DNA of 58,382 bases, from positions 300,055 through 358,436 of the forward strand of contig NZ_JAAOZT010000003.1 in NCBI RefSeq assembly GCF_011947285.1, in the 5' to 3' direction. Of this stretch, positions 7,672 to 16,276 are shown one piece after another. A program made the translations under genes and the position numbers. This DNA is from Glaciimonas immobilis (GTDB lineage: Bacteria; Pseudomonadota; Gammaproteobacteria; Burkholderiales; Burkholderiaceae_D). Within the stretch, counting starts at the first letter, position 1; every line of letters begins with the position of its first letter. The notes under the pieces were generated by a model. It did no database searches, had not been told where the DNA came from, and saw only the letters and a program-made list of their open reading frames with translations.

Positions 7672-8277
7672 ATGAAAAACTTACGCTCAACCTTTCGCCT
7701 GCGCTTCATGCTGCTATTGGCAGCATGCGTGGCGCTGACTCTCGGCAGTTTCTGGATAATGGAAGTGATGCGCAAGAATACCGAGCAATTGCTGCCCAGT
7801 GCGCCGCGCGTGGCCCCCGACTATTACGTTGAAAATTTTAACTACGTGCAGTTGGCGCTGGACGGCAAACCGCGTTATAACATCTCCGGGCAGCGCTTGA
7901 CGCACAATCCAGCCGATGATTCGTTCGATGTGAATCTTCCCGTGATTCGTAGCCTGGACAAATTGCGGCCACCGATGACACTACGCTCTAACACCGCAAA
8001 AATCACCGATAACAATAGCAAAGTTGACATGTTTGGTAACGTCAACGCAGATCGTCTGGGAACGCCGACTTCCTCCAAATTCCATTTACAGACGGAATAT
8101 CTGCGGTTGTTACCAGACGATGACATCATGACGAGCGACAAAGCGGTCGCCATCACGATTGATCAATCCCAAATGAACGGCGTCGGTATGTACGCCAATA
8201 ATGCGACACAAGAATTGCGACTTTTAGGTAATGTGCGCGGCACCTACCGCGCCGCGATACCCCGCAAAACCAAATAA
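7672..8277 (+). CDS. lptC: LPS export ABC transporter periplasmic protein LptC
   Basis: Inner-membrane-anchored bridge component that passes LPS from the LptB2FG transporter to LptA. The 201-residue protein has one N-terminal membrane segment (about residues 10-28, FMLLLAACVALTLGS...) and then a periplasmic beta-jellyroll (for example ISGQRLTHNP, TEYLRLLPDDD). The ATG at 7672 lies 7 bases after kdsC. An in-frame GTG at 7648 would overlap kdsC and add eight poorly fitting residues. Low sequence conservation is normal for LptC; position between kdsC and lptA supports the call. Confidence 0.9.
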   Translation: MKNLRSTFRLRFMLLLAACVALTLGSFWIMEVMRKNTEQLLPSAPRVAPDYYVENFNYVQLALDGKPRYNISGQRLTHNPADDSFDVNLPVIRSLDKLRPPMTLRSNTAKITDNNSKVDMFGNVNADRLGTPTSSKFHLQTEYLRLLPDDDIMTSDKAVAITIDQSQMNGVGMYANNATQELRLLGNVRGTYRAAIPRKTK

Positions 8278-8330
8278 CCAATTGACTGTCGGATAATGCC
8301 CTTGCGCCGTTATCCCTTTTCAGGATTTTT

Positions 8331-8870
8331 ATGAAACGTATTCTTTTTTTATCGCTTCTGGCACTGCAACTGACGTGCATGTCGATCGCCCGGGCCGAGA
8401 AGGCCGATGCCGACAAACCATCCAATGTAGAAGCAAACCAATTCACGCTGGATGACGTAAAACAGGTCAAGATATTTACTGGCAAGGTCATTTTAACGCG
8501 GGGCACACTGATCATGAAGGCCGATAAGGTGGTCGTCACGACGGACCCATCCGGCTATCAGTTTGCCACCCTGTACGCTGCGCCGGGCGGTCTTGCCACC
8601 TTTCGCCAGAAGCGTGATGGCGGCCCCGACTTATGGATTGAGGGTGAAGCAGAGCGGATTGAATACGACGATAAAACTGAAATCGTTAAACTGTTTTCAA
8701 AAGCCCAGATGCGTCGCCTGCAAGGGACCAAAGTCACAGATGTCGTTAACGGCCAGTTTATCTCTTACGATAGTCGGGTTGAGTTCTACTCGGTTAATAA
8801 TGATGTGTCCGGCACCAGCCAGCCGGGTGCGGGCCGCATCAAAGCTGTCATCCAGCCGAAGAGTAAATAA
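8331..8870 (+). CDS. lptA: Lipopolysaccharide transport periplasmic protein LptA
   Basis: Periplasmic beta-jellyroll protein that forms the bridge carrying LPS across the periplasm. The 179-residue precursor has a signal peptide ([14 protein letters not shown]..., cleavage after ARA) and an OstA-like domain ([42 protein letters not shown]). The stop lies one base before the lptB start, so the two are surely cotranscribed. Confidence 0.95.
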   Translation: MKRILFLSLLALQLTCMSIARAEKADADKPSNVEANQFTLDDVKQVKIFTGKVILTRGTLIMKADKVVVTTDPSGYQFATLYAAPGGLATFRQKRDGGPDLWIEGEAERIEYDDKTEIVKLFSKAQMRRLQGTKVTDVVNGQFISYDSRVEFYSVNNDVSGTSQPGAGRIKAVIQPKSK

Positions 8871-8871
8871 G

Positions 8872-9618
8872 ATGACCACATCCAGCACATTGATTGTCAA
8901 CGGATTAGAAAAAAGCTATGGCGCGCGCCAGGTTGTCCGTGACGTGTCGCTAAAAGTGAAAAGCGGCGAGGTGGTCGGTCTGCTCGGCCCAAACGGCGCC
9001 GGCAAGACCACCTCGTTTTACATGATCGTCGGCCTGGTGCCCTCTGACGGTGGAACGATCGATCTGGATGGCGCAGACATATCGCGCTTACCGATTCATA
9101 AACGTGCAGTAATGGGGCTATCCTATTTGCCGCAAGAAGCGTCGGTGTTCCGCAAACTGACGGTCGAAGATAATATCCGTGCAGTGCTGGAGTTGCAGCG
9201 TCCAAATGGCAAGCCACTGACCAAAGATGAAATTTCGGAAAAGCTTGAGTCGTTACTGCAAGAACTCCAAATCGAGAAACTGCGCGAAAATCAGGCTTTG
9301 TCCTTGTCCGGGGGAGAGCGTCGGCGGGTGGAAATCGCACGCGCCCTGGCCACCAACCCGCGCTTCGTGTTACTCGACGAACCTTTCGCGGGTATTGATC
9401 CGATTGCGGTCATCGAAATTCAACGCATTGTCCGCTTCCTTAAAGAGCGCGGTATCGGCGTCCTGATCACCGACCATAACGTGCGTGAGACGCTCGGCAT
9501 TTGTGACCGGGCATACATCATCAACCAGGGCAGTGTGCTGGCCAGTGGCAGTCCAGACGACATCATCGCCAATGAATCGGTGCGACGGGTTTATCTGGGC
9601 GAACATTTCCGCATGTAA
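8872..9618 (+). CDS. lptB: LPS export ABC transporter ATP-binding protein LptB
   Basis: Cytoplasmic ATPase that powers LPS extraction from the inner membrane with LptF and LptG, which are not in this window. The 248-residue protein has a Walker A motif GPNGAGKTT (39-47), Q-loop in YLPQEAS, ABC signature LSGGE (145-149), Walker B LLDEP (167-171) and the switch His in ITDHNVRET. An upstream extension of the frame runs inside lptA and is not used. The ATG at 8872 follows the lptA stop by one base. Confidence 0.97.
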   Translation: MTTSSTLIVNGLEKSYGARQVVRDVSLKVKSGEVVGLLGPNGAGKTTSFYMIVGLVPSDGGTIDLDGADISRLPIHKRAVMGLSYLPQEASVFRKLTVEDNIRAVLELQRPNGKPLTKDEISEKLESLLQELQIEKLRENQALSLSGGERRRVEIARALATNPRFVLLDEPFAGIDPIAVIEIQRIVRFLKERGIGVLITDHNVRETLGICDRAYIINQGSVLASGSPDDIIANESVRRVYLGEHFRM

Positions 9619-9634
9619 CGGATAGCCCGCCACC

Positions 9635-11122
9635 ATGAAACAATCTCTCCAACTACGTACCTCCCAACATCTTGCACTAACACCGCAGTTGCAACAATCT
9701 ATTCGATTGTTGCAACTGTCCACGCTGGAGTTGCATCAAGAGCTGGAGCACATCTTATCCGACAACCCGTTGCTGGAACGTCTCGACGATCCGCTGGATA
9801 ATTCGGTCAGATTGCTAGCCGACGGTGCCATCAGCTCAACCGCTTCGACCATGGACGCACCGACGGGAGACAGCGAAGTCAGCAGTTCGCCTATCGAGCC
9901 AGAAGCGAGCAGCGAGGCCCCGGAGGGCGGCGATACCAGTCAGGAAAACCCTAACAACGACAGTGAGTGGAGCTTCGACGACGTCGCCAAAACTTCCAAG
10001 GCACCTGACGACGAGGATTCGCGCCCGCAACTGGAAGCGTACGAGTCGACGCTACGCGAACATTTGCTCAAACAGATGCGAGAGGCTGTCGAGCAGCAGC
10101 GCGATCGCGCGCTAATTGAACTGATCATTGATGCGCTCGATGAAAACGGCTATCTGGAAGAGTCGCTAGAGGATATTTTTGCGCGTCTGCCGGAGCAACT
10201 CGAGATCGAAATTGAAGAACTTTCGATGGCGCTGAACATGGTGCAGAGTTTTGACCCGACCGGTGTCGGCGCGCGCAACGCTTCAGAATGTCTGGCTTTG
10301 CAAATTAAGGCGTTTCCCACAGTGGCGTTTGTTACGCGCAGACTGGCGCTGACCATCGTTGAAAGTTATCTGACGTTGTTTGCCCAGCGCGACTTCAATA
10401 AAATCAAGAAAGCGCTGGAGTGCGACGATGAGGACTTGCGTGAAGCACAAGTCGTTATTAAACAATGCAATCCTCATCCCGGCGCCATTTATGCTGGCAG
10501 CACGTCGGACTATGTTGTCCCGGATGTCATCGTCAGACGCACAAAGAATGGCTGGCAAGTCATGTTAAACAATGACGTTATGCCAAGACTTCGCGTCAAT
10601 GCGTTGTATGCCAATATTCTCAAGCAAAGTAAAAGCGAAGGATCGTTGACCTCGCAGTTACAAGAGGCGAAATGGCTGATCAAAAATATGCGCCAGCGCT
10701 TCGATACCATCCTACGTGTCGCGCAGGCAATCGTGGAACGCCAACGAAATTTTTTCTCACATGGGGCCGTCGCGATGCGACCACTTGTGTTGCGCGAAAT
10801 AGCTGATACACTAGGATTACATGAGAGCACTATCTCACGTGTAACCACCCAGAAATATATGCTCACCCCTCACGGGATGTTTGAATTAAAATATTTCTTT
10901 GGCAGCCATGTTGCTACTGAGGCCGGTGGAGAGGCTTCCTCAACAGCGATACGTGCGTTAATCAAACAACTCATAGGAGCGGAAGATTCAAAAAGTCCTT
11001 TCTCTGACAGCAAGATTGCCGACATGCTTGCGGAACAAGGTATGGTAGTAGCACGTCGCACTGTCGCAAAATATCGCGAAGCACTAAGAATTCCGCCAGT
11101 CAATTTGCGTAAATCTCTTTAG
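9635..11122 (+). CDS. rpoN: RNA polymerase sigma-54 factor
   Basis: Alternative sigma factor for -24/-12 promoters that need an activator ATPase. The 495-residue protein has the Gln/Leu-rich region I ([20 protein letters not shown]), an acidic linker (about 55-130), the core-binding domain, a helix-turn-helix ([17 protein letters not shown]) and the RpoN box [10 protein letters not shown] near the C-terminus. It follows lptB by 16 bases and precedes hpf, the usual proteobacterial arrangement. Confidence 0.98.
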   Translation: MKQSLQLRTSQHLALTPQLQQSIRLLQLSTLELHQELEHILSDNPLLERLDDPLDNSVRLLADGAISSTASTMDAPTGDSEVSSSPIEPEASSEAPEGGDTSQENPNNDSEWSFDDVAKTSKAPDDEDSRPQLEAYESTLREHLLKQMREAVEQQRDRALIELIIDALDENGYLEESLEDIFARLPEQLEIEIEELSMALNMVQSFDPTGVGARNASECLALQIKAFPTVAFVTRRLALTIVESYLTLFAQRDFNKIKKALECDDEDLREAQVVIKQCNPHPGAIYAGSTSDYVVPDVIVRRTKNGWQVMLNNDVMPRLRVNALYANILKQSKSEGSLTSQLQEAKWLIKNMRQRFDTILRVAQAIVERQRNFFSHGAVAMRPLVLREIADTLGLHESTISRVTTQKYMLTPHGMFELKYFFGSHVATEAGGEASSTAIRALIKQLIGAEDSKSPFSDSKIADMLAEQGMVVARRTVAKYREALRIPPVNLRKSL

Positions 11123-11246
11123 CTGTTTGCTCGTTTGCACCAACGTCGCTGTGTTCTGATCGATTGATTCGACCTGATTAACTGATCATCGCTGAATTGA
11201 TCATCCGGGTCCGAACCGCCAACGACATACTTGATAGGAGCGCTGT

Positions 11247-11600
11247 ATGAATTTCACAATCAGTGGGCATCACCTAGACGTAACTCCCGCCATTCGCGAG
11301 CACGTGTTAAGCAAACTGGAGCGTATAAAGCGCCATTTCGATCAGGTCATAGATATCAGTGTGATCCTGACGGTAGACAAAATTACCGAGAAAGAAAAAC
11401 GTCAAAAAGCTGAAATTAATCTGCGCGTCAAAGGCAAAGACCTGCATGCCGAAAGCATTGCGCATGACCTTTACGCCGCCATTGATTTGTTGATCGACAA
11501 GCTTGATCGACAAGTGATTAAATACAAGGACAAATTGCAGAATCATCAACATTCGGCAATTAAACACATACCAGAGGACTTGCCTAGCGCCGCCGCGTGA
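11247..11600 (+). CDS. hpf: Ribosome hibernation-promoting factor (short HPF/RaiA family)
   Basis: Binds the decoding region of the 30S subunit in stationary phase and helps form inactive 100S dimers. The 117-residue protein has the S30AE fold signature ([47 protein letters not shown]). Its length fits the short form without the dimerisation domain. The ATG at 11247 follows an AGGAG-type site. A 124-base gap separates it from rpoN, so it may also have its own promoter. Confidence 0.93.
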   Translation: MNFTISGHHLDVTPAIREHVLSKLERIKRHFDQVIDISVILTVDKITEKEKRQKAEINLRVKGKDLHAESIAHDLYAAIDLLIDKLDRQVIKYKDKLQNHQHSAIKHIPEDLPSAAA

Positions 11601-11675
11601 CCGCAACAAATCTCCGTATCGTCAACGCAAGTATTTTTTAATTTAAACGATTAAAAATACTACACTGACATGAGC

Positions 11676-11704
11676 AAGGGCGCAGTTAATGCGCCCTTTT
11701 TTTT
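11676..11704 (+). terminator. Intrinsic terminator of the kdsD-hpf operon
   Basis: The stem GGGCGCA / TGCGCCC with a short loop is followed by a run of nine or more T residues, about 75 bases after the hpf stop. Confidence 0.92.
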
Positions 11705-11805
11705 GGACTTCCGCAAAGTCGCCCCAGCTGCGTTGCGCTTTCCTTGCCGTACTGGCGTACTGGCTGCGTTGGCAAGCCTTGCTGGGACGACTTTGCGGAA
11801 GTCCA
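11704..11805. repeat. 102-base palindromic repeat element (REP/MITE-like)
   Basis: The outer arms are complementary over 25 positions with one mismatch (TGGACTTCCGCAAAGTCG, then CCCAGC, and their reverse complement at 11781-11805). The interior holds the direct repeat GTACTGGC-GTACTGGC and short inner arms TTGCC / GGCAA. The element abuts the hpf terminator and codes for nothing. Similar GTACTGG-containing palindromes occur, as far as I recall, as dispersed repeats in other betaproteobacteria. Confidence 0.7.
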
Positions 11806-11964
11806 CAATATTTTTGTATTAATCAAACAATTTAAAAAACCATTTAAATTATTTAGATCTTTATGTAAATATCATTTATACATTTATACAAAAACCTACA
11901 TCGTTTTTGTCCAAAGTTGGCCCCTGATATCTTTGCCGAACCCGTTATTGGTGTCTTGCTGCCA

Positions 11965-12660
11965 TTACTTTAACGCCCCAAACACTTTCCCAATAATCGC
12001 ACTCCCCGCCCCAATCGGATCCTTCCTTATCGCTTTCTCTTCCTCACCGATCATATAAAACAAACCATCGAGCGTACGCTGTGTGACGTATCCCTCAACC
12101 GTTGCTGCCGAACCCGGCACCAGACCGGTCTTGCTCACCAAACCCATCGTCGCGTTATATTGCGCGGAAACGCCATTTACATCCGTTACTTTTTTGACTA
12201 TCGGCAGGAATTTTGCACTTAATGGCACGGCGGTTTTTTCTCGGAAAAAATCCGTCACCGATGTATCGCCGCCGCTTAAAATATTTTTTGCGTCAGTCAC
12301 CGACATTGATTTCACTGCGTTCAGTAGCAGTGGCTTTGCCAACGGCACCGCTGACTCTGCCGCGTGATTCATGGATACCACCAAGTCGTCCAACTGCTGC
12401 CCTTTTCCCGTCATTTTTAACAACGGGCCCGCTTTCTCCAGCATGCCCGGCAAGCCGATCTTTACTTTATCGTTATTGAGAAATCCATTGGGTGTGCCAA
12501 GCTTTTCGACTGCGACGCTCGCGCCTTTATCCAGGGCCGCTTTCAGTCCTGCGCTGGCGTCCTTGTTGCTCAAATCAGCGAGGGAAAGTGCCATTGCGGC
12601 AGACGAGGCCAGGCAGATTGCCACACCAAGATGCACTGTAGGGTGAGAGAAAAATTTCAT
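11965..12660 (-). CDS. DUF4197 family exported protein
   Basis: A 231-residue protein of unknown function. The start at 12660 is supported by AAGGA six bases upstream and gives a signal peptide (MKFFSHPTVHLGVAICLASSAAMA). A longer frame reaching 12819 lacks this. The mature part is helical and shows DUF4197 hallmarks: ALDKGASVAVEKLG near the start, GFLNND, ILSGGDTSVTDFFR, and a C-terminal LDGLFYMIGEEEKAIRKDP. It follows dgt on the same strand with a 179-base gap, so it is probably a separate unit. The compartment is likely the periplasm; I do not know its job. Confidence 0.85.
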   Translation of the reverse strand: MKFFSHPTVHLGVAICLASSAAMALSLADLSNKDASAGLKAALDKGASVAVEKLGTPNGFLNNDKVKIGLPGMLEKAGPLLKMTGKGQQLDDLVVSMNHAAESAVPLAKPLLLNAVKSMSVTDAKNILSGGDTSVTDFFREKTAVPLSAKFLPIVKKVTDVNGVSAQYNATMGLVSKTGLVPGSAATVEGYVTQRTLDGLFYMIGEEEKAIRKDPIGAGSAIIGKVFGALK

Positions 12661-12839
12661 TGATAATCCTTTGAGAAGAGCTAGTGCAGTGATCCAATAT
12701 CCAGCTGCAAAGCGAGATGAAACAATTGGCGCAAAACACCAACTCAACTGCGCGCTGAGGGCGGGAAGTGCGATGGAGCCCTGCCGAATTGAAAATACTG
12801 CGATCCGCAATGACAGCACCAGTTCCGTGCCGTGTACCG

Positions 12840-14021
12840 TTAAAGATGCCCTTCATTGACCAAAAATAAGCGCCGATGTTCGCGTATGGCATAACGGTCG
12901 GTCATACCGGCAATATAATCGGCAACCTGTCTTGCTTGCAAAGAAGCAATATCGCCCTCCCTCACAATATCACCTTGCGGCATAGACGACGGTATTAATT
13001 GATAATCTGGCGGCAGCAACGCAGGCTCCTTGACGAAGCAATCGAATAAATCAACCACGATGCGCCGCGCCTTGCTGGTCATGCGACTGACCAGATAATG
13101 ACGATAAAGATTTTCGCGCAGGAATCGCTTTAAAGCAGCAGCCTCCTGAGCCATTGGCTGTGAGAAGGCAATCAGCGGCGCAGCATCGCGCACGTCCTCC
13201 ACTGTCTGGGGCGCAGCAGCACTGATGCGCGCGCGCGAGGTATCGATCAAGTCGTTAATCAACGCATTAATCATGCGCCGCAGGGTTTCGTTGATTGCAC
13301 GCCGTCCGCGCAACCCCGGAAAAATTGTCTCTACCTCACGGTTGTGACGTGCAAAAAAATCAATTTCCATCATTTGATCAAGCGTCAGCAATCCAGACCG
13401 CAAGCCGTCGTCGATGTCGTGATTATTGTAGGCGATCTCGTCCGCCAGATTAGCAACCTGCGCTTCCAGCGTCGGTTGTTTGTGCTGGATAAAGCGCTGC
13501 CCGATCTCGCCCAGCTTTTTCGCGTTAGTTATTGAGCAATGTTTGAGGATGCCTTCTCGGGTCTCAAACATCAGGTTCAAACCGTCGAAAGCGCCATAGC
13601 GTTGTTCCAGCTTATCGACCAGTCTCAGACTTTGCAAATTATGTTCAAATCCGCCGAAATGCTGCATGCAGGCGTTCAATGCATCTTGCCCGGCGTGGCC
13701 GAACGGCGTGTGACCGAGATCATGCGCAAGCGAAATCGCCTCGACAAGATCCTCGTTCAATTGCAAGTTGCATGCGATGGAACGGGCGATTTGAGCGACT
13801 TCTATACTGTGGGTAAGGCGGGTGCGAAACAGGTCGCCTTCGTGGTTGACGAATACCTGGGTCTTGTATTCCAATCGACGAAAGGCCGTGCAATGCACGA
13901 TGCGATCCCGGTCGCGTTGAAATTCGGTACGGGTATTTGGTGCGATTTCATCAAACAAGCGTCCCCTGGATGTCGCTGAATGCGCGGCATACGGAGCGAG
14001 GGACGCTTCCTGGCTGATCAT
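12840..14021 (-). CDS. dgt: Deoxyguanosinetriphosphate triphosphohydrolase-like protein
   Basis: HD-domain hydrolase that cleaves dNTPs to deoxynucleoside and triphosphate, tuning dNTP pools. The 393-residue protein has the metal-binding HD signature (RLTHS with His71, [14 protein letters not shown] with His100-Asp101) and the C-terminal dGTPase-associated domain. Length fits the type-2 subfamily common in betaproteobacteria. The start overlaps the aroK-aroB stop by four bases (ATGA), indicating translational coupling to that gene. Confidence 0.93.
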   Translation of the reverse strand: MISQEASLAPYAAHSATSRGRLFDEIAPNTRTEFQRDRDRIVHCTAFRRLEYKTQVFVNHEGDLFRTRLTHSIEVAQIARSIACNLQLNEDLVEAISLAHDLGHTPFGHAGQDALNACMQHFGGFEHNLQSLRLVDKLEQRYGAFDGLNLMFETREGILKHCSITNAKKLGEIGQRFIQHKQPTLEAQVANLADEIAYNNHDIDDGLRSGLLTLDQMMEIDFFARHNREVETIFPGLRGRRAINETLRRMINALINDLIDTSRARISAAAPQTVEDVRDAAPLIAFSQPMAQEAAALKRFLRENLYRHYLVSRMTSKARRIVVDLFDCFVKEPALLPPDYQLIPSSMPQGDIVREGDIASLQARQVADYIAGMTDRYAIREHRRLFLVNEGHL

Positions 14022-15811
14022 GGAGCGTAACTAATGACGTTTTCAAGCGTTGCACCGGCTAATTCATGCAAGGTTTCAAATAACGATGCCTGCGATGCGG
14101 TGGTAATTAACGCGCCACCCAATCCTTTCATCAAAATAAATTTGATTTGACCGCCTTCGTTCTTCTTATCGATTTGCATTAGCTCCAGCCAGCGCATCGC
14201 GCCAAGATCGGGTGCTACAACGGGTAAGCCTGCCGCTTGTATCAAGGCCCTGACGCGCTCACGCGTCACATGGTCGATATAACCTAAACGATAGGATAGG
14301 TCCGCCGCCATGATCATGCCGCAACCGACTGCTTCGCCATGCAACCAGACACCATAACCGAGACCTGATTCGATGGCATGTCCAAAGGTGTGACCAAAAT
14401 TCAGAATTGCCCTCAAGCCACCTTCGCGCTCATCCTGACGGACAACATCGGCTTTAATTTCGCACGAACGCTGGATCGCGTAGACCAGCGCGGCACTATC
14501 GCGGGCCATTAATTTACCAATATTTGCTTCTAGCCAATCGAAAAAAGCGGCATCAATGACGGCGCCATATTTAATCACTTCGGCGAGGCCTGCGGACAGT
14601 TCGCGCCTGGATAAGGTTTGCAGTGTCGTCGTGTCTGCAATCACCGCTTGCGGTTGATAAAAGGCACCGATCATGTTTTTGCCGAGCGGATGATTAATGC
14701 CGGTCTTCCCACCAACAGATGAGTCCACCTGCGCCAACAAAGTGGTGGGAATCTGCACAAACGGCACGCCACGCATATAAGCCGACGCCGCGTACCCGGT
14801 CAGATCGCCGATTACGCCACCGCCGAGGGCAAGCAGGGTAGTTTGACGATCGCATTTCTCGGACAGGAGACGATCAAAAATCACCATCAGGTTTGCCCAG
14901 TTTTTTTCTTCTTCTCCATCCGGGAGAATGATTTCAATGACGGATTTTCCGGCAGACAAAAGCGCGCAGCGCAATACGTCCAGATATAACGGCGCCACCA
15001 CGGTATTGGTGACGATGACGACTTGCTTGCCTTTGATCAACCGCCCGATTAACTTTTCATCCAGCAATAACCGTTGCCCAATCTCTATCGGATAACTGCG
15101 TTCTCCTAGTTCGACTTTCAAACTAATCGAGAGTGTAGAGGTCGCGACGACAGGCGACGGCGTAAAGGTGTTGTGCGATGTCATAGGAAATTTGCCGAAA
15201 AAGTTATTACTATTATTACTGTGCATGGCGGCCGCAGCTTGGTTTCTGCGATCCATAAACGCATTATGCCCTTCCAGGCTATGCTCATTCACGTTAATGC
15301 GCGTCATATCAAGCTGGGACAAAATGCTGTGCAACAGAACCTGGACATTCGGCCGCCCTGTATCGATGATGATGTCTGCAATTTCGCGATACAGCGGATC
15401 CCGTTGACGTGAGAGTTCTTCTAATCGTCGACGCGGATCCGCGGTCTGCAATAGCGGGCGATTCTTGTCGCGACTGGTGCGCTGCAATATATGGTTTACG
15501 CTGGCGCGCAGGTAAATGATGGTGCCGCTGCCTTTGAGAAGCGCCCGACTATCGGCATTCAGGATCGCGCCACCACCCGTTGCCAGAACAATATTCTGGC
15601 GCGCGGTGAGGTCCCGGATGACTTCCGCTTCACGCTCGCGAAAACTGGGCTCGCCTTCAATCTCAAAAATCAAAGGGATCGAAGCGCCAGTGCGCGCCTC
15701 TATCTCATGATCTGAGTCGATGAATAGTTTGTTGAGCTTTCTCGCTAGCGCACGGCCAACCGTTGTCTTGCCTGACCCCATCAGGCCGACCAGAATAATA
15801 TTGCCGTTCAT
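14018..15811 (-). CDS. aroKB: Fused shikimate kinase / 3-dehydroquinate synthase
   Basis: A single 597-residue frame covers two enzymes of chorismate synthesis. Residues 1-about 175 are shikimate kinase: Walker [10 protein letters not shown] (9-17), shikimate-binding Asp34 and Arg58 contexts, and GGG at 79-81. Residues about 215-597 are dehydroquinate synthase: [28 protein letters not shown], and zinc ligand motifs [19 protein letters not shown] and HGEAV. The two are joined by a low-complexity linker rich in Asn and Ala, with no stop between them. An internal ATG at 15184 could start a free AroB, but I see no ribosome binding site before it. The ATG at 15811 is preferred over an in-frame GTG two codons upstream. 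It is normally a pair of separate genes next to pilQ. Confidence 0.93.
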   Translation of the reverse strand: MNGNIILVGLMGSGKTTVGRALARKLNKLFIDSDHEIEARTGASIPLIFEIEGEPSFREREAEVIRDLTARQNIVLATGGGAILNADSRALLKGSGTIIYLRASVNHILQRTSRDKNRPLLQTADPRRRLEELSRQRDPLYREIADIIIDTGRPNVQVLLHSILSQLDMTRINVNEHSLEGHNAFMDRRNQAAAAMHSNNSNNFFGKFPMTSHNTFTPSPVVATSTLSISLKVELGERSYPIEIGQRLLLDEKLIGRLIKGKQVVIVTNTVVAPLYLDVLRCALLSAGKSVIEIILPDGEEEKNWANLMVIFDRLLSEKCDRQTTLLALGGGVIGDLTGYAASAYMRGVPFVQIPTTLLAQVDSSVGGKTGINHPLGKNMIGAFYQPQAVIADTTTLQTLSRRELSAGLAEVIKYGAVIDAAFFDWLEANIGKLMARDSAALVYAIQRSCEIKADVVRQDEREGGLRAILNFGHTFGHAIESGLGYGVWLHGEAVGCGMIMAADLSYRLGYIDHVTRERVRALIQAAGLPVVAPDLGAMRWLELMQIDKKNEGGQIKFILMKGLGGALITTASQASLFETLHELAGATLENVISYAP

Positions 15812-16276
15812 GTACACCGTACCATTTCACCACTTAGCCGATTGAAACCTGTTTATATCTTGCTACGCGGACATGACATCCCCAGCCGGCTTTGCATTAC
15901 ACTCCGGCTCGGATATCGGCCTGATCCGCACAACTTCCCTTGCGAGCGGTTGTTTACACTTGGTGGTATCCAAACGGATCACATGCATAACTCAGCGAAG
16001 CGCCTATGAAACGCCCCGAATCAGGCCAATGGATCAGGGGCTGTATCATGAGCGATTTCGCGCACAGATTGAATCTCCGCACCGCAGCCGATTGCTTAAA
16101 CAGGCGACGAGCTTCGATTTTAATGCCTTTCGCTGCTTTTGGCCTAAACGCGGTAGATACAAATAGGTTTTAATAATCCGGACACCAGCGCAAAGCCGGT
16201 ATCCCTGAGTGGTTAAGGAGCCTGTGGGGCTTACGGATAACCAGCTTTCGCTAGATCCCACAAGTCCTACAGGCGA
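15812..16276. other. Gap between pilQ and aroKB
   Basis: No protein or RNA gene is recognisable in these 465 bases. Short open frames on both strands have no known composition and no ribosome binding site. Interrupted complementary segments (CCTGTGGG with CCCAC...ACAGG, about 16219-16274) could form a weak hairpin just after pilQ, but without a T run. aroKB may have its own promoter here. Confidence 0.4.

Noticed and set aside
8563-8871. N-terminal extension of LptB
   Set aside because: It lies wholly inside lptA in another frame. The ATG at 8872 gives a normal LptB length.
8897-9340. 147-residue frame antisense to lptB
   Set aside because: It mirrors conserved lptB codons and has no recognisable domain.
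13539-13979. 146-residue plus-strand frame inside dgt
   Set aside because: It is antisense to the conserved HD domain of dgt, with no ribosome binding site or family features.
15873-16166. 97-residue plus-strand frame in the pilQ-aroKB gap
   Set aside because: No ribosome binding site, no known motifs and Arg/Ser-rich composition typical of chance frames.
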